From assembly GCA_039583875.1 (NCBI GenBank), contig CM077150.1, positions 3,180,332 through 3,244,331 of the forward strand: 64,000 bases of DNA, written 5' to 3'. Both the position numbers and the translations under genes were made by a program. Of this stretch, positions 60,801-64,000 are shown piece by piece (the first letter of the stretch is position 1; each line of letters begins with the position of its first letter). Source of the stretch: Platanthera guangdongensis. Its lineage: Eukaryota; Streptophyta; Magnoliopsida; Asparagales; Orchidaceae. Below the pieces are notes generated by a model. That model was not told where the DNA came from. It worked only from the letters and a program-made list of their open reading frames with translations, and made no database searches.

Positions 60801-63800
60801 AGCATGTCGCCCAGACCATCCTTGCTCGCGTGCATGACGAGATACTTGTTCGCCTTCTCCAAGTGCTCCTCGCTCAAGCGGATATTATCGTCCATCCTAG
60901 CCAACGTGCCGACAGAGCCTATGCTCGTCCTTATTCTGCGGAGTTCGTCATGAAGCAGTTCTTGCCGATGTACTGCCATGACGAGTCACCTCTCCAGATC
61001 GTTGACCACGTAAAAACGCAATTCCGCAAAGATCAGCCGATCCTCAAACTCCTCCAGCCTGGCTAACCGTATCTGCTGCGTGCCAATCCGGCCACGTGGC
61101 TCGCAAATCGCCAGCTGCTCGAACTTGTTCTCTAGCTTGAGGTGGGTCGAGGCGACCTTTTCTTGGTACTCGCGGAACGGGAGGCCGATAACATCAATAA
61201 GCCCCCCCCCCCCCCCCCCCCCCGAGATGAGGCGCAACCTGCAAGAGGACTCAGTCAGCCCAAATTCAGAATAGCAGAATCAGTACTAGAACCCAGGGAG
61301 GAGGATTACCAACGCGCGGGGTCTGAAGCCTCGCTTCGCGCCGATGAGGCAATTGCAACCAGCGAGGAGATGCTTGGACTCACCCGATGGTGGTCGCTAG
61401 TATCGTCGTCTAGCCAACGACGCTTCGAGGAGTCTGGATTTAGCAATTCTCCTAAAACTCGGATTTGTGCTACTAACTTCTCGGCTCTACCCGACATCTC
61501 GCGCTATTTAAGAAAGGGTGCCCGATGTGAGTACCCCCCACCCCTATTTATAGAGGATGGTGGGTTGGCCCTCGGGTAGTGCCGAACATGTCAACTGCTC
61601 GTATGAAAGCTTTGTCGAATATGGGTTGAATGTTTCTTTCTGAGCTCCATGATTGCTCACAAACAGTGACAATTGTGTACAACTCATATTCGTCAAGAAT
61701 GGATCAGTCGTGTCACATGGGTCTGGGTCATAAAATCAAAGACCATGTCAAGGTCACCCAACAGGGGCAATTGCAGCTCGTAGGTGCATTTAAAGCCAGA
61801 TGCGAGTACATTGGTTACTTGCCCAAGTAGGCGACTATCAACAGTGTCGGCGAGCATAGAATTTACTCGCCTAGTTGGCGATCATCAACAACATCTCGCT
61901 AGGCGTGGGCGAGATCCTTCGATAGTCGTCGGATCGCAAGTCGCAAGATCGACAGGTCCAGAGAAGCAACCTCGCAGGGTTTGGATATTCTAGCCTACAT
62001 ATCCCCCCCCCCCCCACACACACACACACAGGATTTGTCTATAAATAAGATCCCGGAGGTACCGGGAATAACACCTGAAAATGGAAACCCCCCTTTTGTC
62101 AGTACAGAGACTTCAAGTGGTGCCTTTCTCGTACCATGCTCATCCATTTTGGTTGTGGAGGGGAAGTTTCTCCCAAACTTCCGGGTACGTGGTGGGACCT
62201 TCTGCTGCAGCATCCAGGGTCTGTTAATAGTTCGTTTCTCTCTTCTGCGCTCTAACTCTCAGACCGGCCGCCCGGATCGCGGGACCTGTAACCTCATGCT
62301 ACGCTTAGATCTGAATATTTGGAGTCGGGATTTTCCTGGCTTCAACACTCAGTTTTGTGGTGTTTGCAATTGTGTTTTAATGATGCATTTGGGTGTTTAT
62401 AATTTGTCTCTATTGTTTGAACCTTTTTGCAAATGTTGCGTGAATTGTTTTAGCAACGGAGATCAAAAGCAGCAAAAAAATGTCAAGAAAAAGAAGCAAA
62501 CACACCGAGATTTGTGGTTCGGCAATCTGTCTACTCCACAATCGCACTAGGTTTCTTCCTCTATTTCGTGATTACAAAGCGAGATGCAAAAGGAAGTCTT
62601 TTTATACTTGAAGCCTAGACCTATTGAAAAACAGTAAAAATACATAATAATTAACAGTACGATCAGACTTCACATTTCCAACAAGTTCTATGTGCCCTTA
62701 GGAGTAGAATGAAGGGAAGCAAGGCTAAATCACCCCATTTTTTCTCTAAAATCTTAGATAAGAAGGATTTTATTGCTCTCCCTTGAGCACCCTGCCTCAG
62801 GCAGCTGTGTCAAGGAACCACTGTATCATTGCGGTTTAGGATCGTAATAAAAATCTTCGACTTAGAAGAGTAAAAAGTAGAATGCCTGGGAATGCGTTAA
62901 AGGCAACATGATTCTGTAGGTTCACAAAAATGGTAGATGATATCACAACAGAGAGGTGATCCGTACATGACTAGCAAGTAGAAACCACAGTAGGTAGTAT
63001 GCAGCACCAGCCCAAGCAGTTTCGGCAAACACGCCTGCAGTTCTTTTCAATTCTGATGTCAAAGGGAGAATTCGGATAAATCTGGGAATATACTGAAGTA
63101 ATATAAGGAAGAGCAAGATATTTTTTGTAGCTAGTACGTCATAACCTTTTGACCGTTGGAGAAACCTCCAAACAACAATCTGCAAAAGAAATCATTTGGC
63201 TAAAATTACAAATAATGTTTGTCTTGAGCATTTACAGTTGAAACCATGGAAAAGCAAGCTGTTTGACAAAAATAATTCAACACGAGCTACTGTAATTTAC
63301 ATGCAAATTTGATGTTGAAAAAAAGCAAAAACAAACGGATACTATTGGTTTAAAAGCTACAAAAGAACATTGGATGTTGTTGTCAAAATTCACCTCTATG
63401 TTCATGTTTAATAACGGTTATTTACCGGGTTTCTCGGTGACTTTGTATAATTACAAGATTCTCCCCTCTACATTACAAAACCTCCTCTCCTTGTTTTCAT
63501 TGTTAATTCTTATTACAATGAACCACTCCTCTGGATTAGTTCACTTGTAATATATGTTCACTGAGTAGTGGTGTCTGGCAACATTGCAAATTCAGAGGGA
63601 AGGTTTTTGTAATTTCAAAAAGCAGATGGGAGGTCGCTGTAGTAATGGAAAGTCTTAGGAAAGGTTTCCTATAACTAACCCTATTTATTAATGCATTTAA
63701 ACATTCATCGGGATGTAATTGAGGGCAGCCCGGTGCACAAAGCATCCCTGCGCAGCGAGGGTTTGGGGAAGGATCCCACCACATTTTTGCAAGTGTCTGC

Positions 63801-64000
63801 TTCGAGGACTCAAACCCATGACCACAAGGCCACACGGCGACGCCTTAACCGGTGCAATTCATATAAAATTTCCATTACACAGATACTTATTTGAATACTT
63901 AATAGTTCACAGAAATCTTGCATGCTTAAAAGGCCTGAAAAATGACAAATCAAATATAATCAACAGTATTAAGAGTTTTTTCAACCTGTGGTAGTGGTAG
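29709..64000 (-). CDS. CNGC: Cyclic nucleotide-gated ion channel (plant CNGC), partial at N-terminus
   Basis: Plasma-membrane, calmodulin-regulated, Ca2+-permeable channel family. Minus-strand exons: 64000-63986 (partial, ...LPLPQ), 63179-62967, 48019-47715, 46491-46380, 45566-45330, 30389-29709. The joins keep frame with GT-AG ends. Visible protein: S2-S4 region (IVVWRFLQRSKG, YIPRFIRILPLTSELKRTAG), S5 and pore (VGAFWYLLAVERQ, filter region WFGLQNLSTLGQG), S6 (IGNMQ), C-linker (EEMRVRRRDSEQWMHHRLLP), cyclic-nucleotide-binding domain with phosphate-binding cassette GDFCGEELLTWAL, an IQ/calmodulin-binding stretch FIQATWQRYCKRK, and a C-tail ending EPDFSLLDS. It resembles the CNGC5/6/9 subgroup. 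Introns 30390-45329 and 48020-62966 are about 14.9 kb each, filled by retrotransposons. No disabling mutation is seen in the exons. The N-terminal exons lie beyond the right edge. Confidence 0.93.
30390..31544. other. Host part of the giant CNGC intron (left side)
   Basis: AT-rich intron DNA containing the second Au SINE and short (TA)-rich stretches. It ends at the CTATT target duplication (31545-31549) of the copia insertion. Confidence 0.75.
30823..30983 (+). mobile_element. Au-type SINE, copy 2
   Basis: The best preserved of three copies: CGTTAAGTTGTTGCTGTGTGACC start, B-box GGTTCGAGTCC, CTCTTGCAAAAATGCAGGGTAAG body, CCTTGTGGTGGGATCC, and GTGCACTGGGCTTCC end. Lies antisense in the CNGC intron. 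Confidence 0.9.
31550..31555 (-). repeat. First six bases of copia left LTR, cut off by nested insertion
   Basis: TGTTGG precedes the nested element at 31556. The LTR resumes after the duplicate GTTGG at 36850-36854 as GCTAGAAAGCACGC. The right LTR reads TGTTGGGCTAGAGAGCACGC uninterrupted, which proves the split. Confidence 0.9.
31556..32401 (-). repeat. LTR of non-autonomous gypsy element (3' in element sense)
   Basis: 846 bp; same ends as 35702-36849. Contains about three units of a 46-bp GC-rich repeat (about 32028-32170). Confidence 0.92.
32450..34062. repeat. Satellite-like tandem array (about 78-79 bp units) inside the element
   Basis: From about 32772 to 34060 there are about 16-17 units of 78 bp (GAGCCTGACAGCGGAATCC, ATCTCGAGGTGAGACCTACC, CCACCCTCCGAGAGATCAAC, CTGCCCTGCCAGCTAGT). 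To the left, about four units of 79-80 bp share the CAGCTAATGGGAGCCT core but have a different middle (ACGAGGCGGCCTCGGGG, CTTGGCCTCCCCGAGGGG). Unit starts include 32533, 32612, 32692, 32771, 32851 and 32929. 78 is a multiple of 3, so a 26-residue periodic frame stays open for a few units on the plus strand, which I consider incidental. Confidence 0.95.
34178..35645 (-). pseudogene. gag of the non-autonomous Tat-related element
   Basis: Reading minus from an ATG at 35645 (MTGGQGGSDDLGELPSPGP). Gag core is at 35199-34939 (DDPVQHLQWFEDVV, FAITLKDKARDWFHQLPPRSI, FEDLSRSFQLRFSTSKKRKK). It continues at 34872-34393 (EGFFKMSLTRKAPLSFDELMERA). A CHHC-type knuckle YCDFHQLEGHATATC lies near 34385. Frames change between segments, so as it stands it is probably not a single working protein. 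The C-terminal 'SKKRK' and 'CxxHxxxGHxTxxC' style is typical of Tat-clade gag. Confidence 0.82.
35702..36849 (-). repeat. LTR of non-autonomous gypsy element (5' in element sense)
   Basis: 1,148 bp; about 302 bp longer than its partner because the 46-bp GC-rich minisatellite (about 36170-36622) has about nine to ten units instead of about three. The remainder aligns end to end. Confidence 0.92.
36170..36622. repeat. 46-bp GC-rich minisatellite inside LTR
   Basis: Units of GGGCAGGCCGCCCGGGCGAG plus ACCAGGCCGCCGGCCGTCTCGCCCGC spaced 45-47 bp apart (GACCAGG at 36246, 36292, 36337, 36383, 36430). Rich in inverted GGCCGCC/GGCGAGAC motifs. Confidence 0.9.
36855..37670 (-). repeat. Copia left LTR (3' LTR in element sense), main part
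   Basis: Matches 43862-44680 along its length, with numerous substitutions, and ends ATATCTCATCA like the other copy. The combined length is about 822 bp against 819 bp. Confidence 0.9.
38575..40315. other. Unclassified insertion within the copia RT/RNase H region
   Basis: About 1.7 kb breaks the copia frame between QCPS (near 40340, minus) and NTPEEKEEM (near 38555, minus). It contains a (TA)n tract at 39742-39810, and a duplicated phrase CTCGGCCACTGGAC...TCCGACG...CTTGAAGAA at about 39892 and 39979. An A/T homopolymer lies at the right end (about 40309-40320). I recognise no coding domain, and the exact ends and target duplication were not found. Confidence 0.55.
39742..39810. repeat. (TA)n microsatellite
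   Basis: About 34 uninterrupted TA units. Confidence 0.97.
43862..44680 (-). repeat. Copia right LTR (5' LTR in element sense)
   Basis: 819-bp LTR, TGTTGGGCTAG...ATCTCATCA on the plus strand, followed by the CTATT target duplication. The adjoining minus-strand sequence GTGATATCAGAGG is a slightly mutated initiator tRNA-Met primer site. Confidence 0.93.
44686..45329. other. Host part of the giant CNGC intron (right side)
   Basis: After the CTATT duplication. Contains a short (GT)n run at about 44731-44752. GC is higher than other introns, and open frames here are unsupported. The donor GTAAGAAG for the CNGC exon lies at 45322-45329 (minus). Confidence 0.65.
45330..45566 (-). CDS. CNGC: CNGC exon: C-linker
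   Basis: 79 codons, phase 0 at both ends: TYLQSQTIRLEEMRVRRRDS through DIKRHLCLALVRR. This is the conserved CNGC C-linker (SEQWMHHRLLPQELRERVRR, RGVDEESLVQSLPKDLRRD). The acceptor is at 45567 and the donor at 45329. Confidence 0.95.
45957..46082. repeat. MITE-like element in CNGC intron
   Basis: Ends GGGTCCGTTTATTTGGTTAGAATTG and CAATTCTCTCCAACCAAAAAG...TAGACCC are imperfect inverted repeats about 126 bp apart. Related to the fragment at 17085 in the BSL intron. Confidence 0.5.
46380..46491 (-). CDS. CNGC: CNGC exon: end of pore and S6 helix
   Basis: 112 nt completing a split Ser codon, then TLGQGLVTSTYTGEVIFSIA...LIIFALLIGNMQ. Hydrophobic S6 segment. Donor GTAAAC at 46379. Confidence 0.94.
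47715..48019 (-). CDS. CNGC: CNGC exon: S5 and pore loop
   Basis: 305 nt: IVGAFWYLLAVERQDDCWHQAC, the Cys-rich turret (CSKYGGCLWDFLYC), CSVDVDNPPFNFGIYTQAV, and the pore helix/filter FYYCLWFGLQNLS across the next junction. Acceptor TTTTCTCAG at 48020; donor GTAAGTG at 47714. The Gln-Asn of the plant CNGC filter region is retained. Confidence 0.95.
48020..48462. other. Host part of second giant CNGC intron (left side)
   Basis: AT-rich intron DNA up to the gypsy LTR start. No other feature recognised. Confidence 0.7.
48686..51156. mobile_element. hAT-like DNA transposon (non-autonomous) in the gypsy 5' LTR
   Basis: Inverted ends CAAGCTTTTAAAAACC and CAAGCTTCTGAAAACC (reverse complement of 51141-51156). 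It is flanked by an 8-bp duplication with one mismatch, CCTTCGAT (48678-48685) and ACTTCGAT (51157-51164). The subterminal GGTCCGGTCGGACCGGTCGG / CCGGTCCGGTCCGG-rich blocks are GC-rich inverted. No transposase is recognised. About 2.47 kb including its own nested insertion; AT-rich core at 50530-50870. Confidence 0.82.
48840..50522. mobile_element. Second hAT-like element nested in the first
   Basis: Inverted ends CAAGGTTGTGAAGATCGAGA and CAATGTTGTCAAAATCACGA (the latter as reverse complement at 50503-50522). Perfect 8-bp target duplication TATATAAC at 48832-48839 and 50523-50530, the hAT hallmark. The subterminal GATCGTAAGATCGTACGATC motifs are repeated and palindromic. The interior holds a purine-rich segment (49969-50290) with open frames of unknown origin. 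No transposase recognised. 1,683 bp. Confidence 0.87.
51631..53215 (+). pseudogene. gag of the Tat-like gypsy element
   Basis: ATG at 51631: MVDEGEQEGVTGNSQ, then ITRADFNVFAQRLKDTLRSV (typical Tat gag start), then a stop near 51767. The gag core lies at about 52130-52560 in another frame (YRFFVITFQGKAID, FEDLRRVLTTRFATSKKRK, GTFGHYVDRFHEEI, DPLVSYQVLIERANNFVQRE). A charged linker follows, then the knuckle YCELHQVEGRDTTSCPDFLEARRR near 52977-53050. Multiple stops, non-functional. Confidence 0.85.
53230..56880 (+). pseudogene. pol of the Tat-like gypsy element (PR, RT, RNase H, IN)
   Basis: Protease motif ILVDNGSSMNVIF near 53400-53435. RT: FLDAFSVYHQIRMHSPDLRN near 54135-54200, FITNDGCYNYKMMSLGLKN, MHVDDLLIKSK near 54324-54355 (YVDD equivalent HVDD). 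RNase H: 55160-55430 (ISSIGVGIILVSPQGTM, NNQVEYEAIVAGLRLAKEL). Integrase: zinc region VHSGMCGSHSG...GYFWPTIRKDV...CLKCQ near 55790-55925, core LRMDLIGPFPQASGQRKFVL near 55997-56055, then DNGPxF-like near 56210. The C-terminal region with DYIEELRDLASARQEEIKRR lies near 56580-56640. Frequent stops and frameshifts. Confidence 0.87.
56881..58562. repeat. Post-pol non-coding region with direct repeats
   Basis: Two copies of a segment of about 230 bp start near 57028 and 57672 (period about 644). They share CTCCGACTTGA, GTGTATCGGGTTTTTTA, GTCCAAGxCTCTGCATT, TTGCATGTTGxCCGACGATC and CAACTCGACGAA. At 58185-58320 about four units of about 40 bp share GTCGAGCCTAAGAGCCTA. A poly-C run lies at 58014-58032. 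Confidence 0.75.
58563..61497 (-). pseudogene. Antisense accessory ORF region of the Tat-like element (Transposase_28-like)
   Basis: Minus-strand open segments in a consistent order. 61497-61306 starts MSGRAEKLVAQIRVLGELLN. Coiled-coil-like segments lie at about 61237-60780 (KLENKFEQLAICEPRGRI, DDNIRLSEEHLEKANKYL). About 60290-59770 encodes PDRFIFPIRHFEVSQRLPLW, LELCQILRHYGLVSAQINPN and GVATIVGFLNFLRSEKTVFD, the pattern of the plant 'putative gypsy type transposon' domain (Pfam Transposase_28). 59700-59000 is acidic/linker. 58925-58563 is a coiled coil (AAQRISQLEIELSESQAALE). Tat-clade elements are known to carry such antisense ORFs between pol and the 3' LTR. It is broken by stops or possible introns; function is unknown. 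I know the domain by pattern only. Confidence 0.72.
61676..62347 (+). repeat. 3' LTR of gypsy element
   Basis: 672 bp, starting TGTACAACTCATATTCGTC and ending CTGGCTTCAACA. Includes a poly-C/CA run (about 62007-62030) that lengthens it, and a TATAAATA box (62040-62047). Confidence 0.92.
62348..62966. other. Host part of second giant CNGC intron (right side)
   Basis: Intron DNA between the gypsy 3' LTR and the CNGC S2-S4 exon. No separate feature recognised. Confidence 0.7.
62967..63179 (-). CDS. CNGC: CNGC exon: S2-S4 (voltage-sensor) region
   Basis: 213 nt, 71 codons, phase 0 both ends: IVVWRFLQRSKGYDVLATKN, LLFLILLQYIPRFIRILPLT, SELKRTAGVFAETAWAGAAY, YLLWFLLASH. Acceptor TCTTTTGCAG at 63180 and donor GTACGG at 62966. 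Joins directly to LPLPQ upstream and IVGAFWYLL downstream. Confidence 0.95.
63180..63985. other. CNGC intron with Au SINE
   Basis: 806-bp intron between the partial exon at the right edge and the S2-S4 exon. Contains the third Au SINE; otherwise AT-rich. Confidence 0.75.
63723..63856 (-). mobile_element. Au-type SINE, copy 3 (internally deleted)
   Basis: Minus-oriented: TTGCACCGGTTAAGGCGTCG start, degenerate B-box GGTTTGAGTCC, TTGCAAAAATG joined directly to TGGTGGGATCC (about 35 bp of the body missing), and GTGCACCGGGCTGCCC end. Same orientation as the CNGC gene, inside its intron. Confidence 0.85.
63986..64000 (-). CDS. CNGC: CNGC exon, partial at window edge (end of S2-loop segment)
   Basis: Only 15 nt visible: CTACCACTACCACAG, coding LPLPQ, followed by a GTTGAA donor. 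LPLPQ|IVVW is the conserved CNGC sequence at this splice site, so the exon continues beyond the window. Confidence 0.8.

Larger units (their letters stand above)
48463..62347 (+). mobile_element. Tat/Retand-like Ty3/gypsy element in CNGC intron
   Basis: Plus-oriented element opposite to the host gene. The 5' LTR is 48463-48685 plus 51165-51571 (split by a hAT-like insertion); the 3' LTR is 61676-62347. Ends are TGTACAAC...GGCTTCARCA. Primer-like TTTGGTGCGGTGAACATT follows the 5' LTR (about 51574-51591), then gag (51631 on), protease, RT, RNase H, integrase (to about 56880), a long 3' region with repeats, and an antisense ORF region. The order PR-RT-RH-IN is Ty3/gypsy. A long post-pol region with antisense coding capacity is characteristic of the Tat clade (Retand-type). 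Coding regions are broken by stops. I could not find a convincing 5-bp target duplication (GTCGG against CTCAG). Confidence 0.9.

Noticed and set aside
48463..62352. 5-bp target duplication for the Tat-like element
   Set aside because: Flanks GTCGG and CTCAG match at only three of five positions; not claimed.

Overview
This window is plant nuclear DNA from a flowering plant, most likely a eudicot. The evidence is GT-AG introns, AT-rich non-coding DNA, three plant-specific gene families (a BSL-type Kelch phosphatase, a BED/DUF659/hAT-dimerisation protein, a plant cyclic-nucleotide-gated channel), Au-type SINEs, and Ty1/copia and Ty3/gypsy elements with plant-type primer sites. I cannot name the species. 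There is no prokaryotic, organellar or viral content.

Layout. 1-8572: two related, decayed Ty1/copia elements; the inner one (2136-7322) sits inside the reverse-transcriptase region of the outer one, with a GGTCT target duplication. 8573-14176: gene-poor, AT-rich DNA with an Au SINE, microsatellites, a GC-rich hairpin island and duplicated copia RT scraps. 14177-19428 (+): ten exons encoding the C-terminal 491 residues of a BSL2/BSL3-like phosphatase; its Kelch exons are not visible. 19429-21249: intergenic, with a palindromic MITE. 21250-26902 (-): a five-exon gene for an 882-residue protein with two BED fingers, DUF659 and a hAT C-terminus, with two abutting MITEs in an intron. 26903-29708: a possible 5' UTR exon and repeats. 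29709-64000 (-): a CNGC ion-channel gene, still open at the right edge.

The CNGC gene is the main feature. Its exons join in frame (63986-64000 partial, 62967-63179, 47715-48019, 46380-46491, 45330-45566, 29709-30389), but two introns are about 14.9 kb each because of retrotransposons. The last intron holds a Tork/Tnt1-like copia (31550-44680, TSD CTATT). Six bases into that element's LTR a gag-only, non-autonomous Tat-related element has inserted (31556-36849, TSD GTTGG); where pol would be, it carries an array of about 78-bp tandem repeats. The other giant intron holds a Tat/Retand-like gypsy element (48463-62347) with an antisense accessory reading frame. Its 5' LTR is split by a hAT-like element, which is itself split by a second hAT-like element. 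The two Tat-type elements share LTR ends, primer-site sequence and gag type, so they look like an autonomous/non-autonomous pair.

The three host genes have no evident joint pathway: BSL phosphatases act in brassinosteroid signalling and development, CNGCs conduct calcium, and the DUF659 protein is a domesticated-transposase type. I found no tRNA or rRNA gene and no CRISPR array. The novelty here is in transposon architecture rather than in a new enzymatic system.
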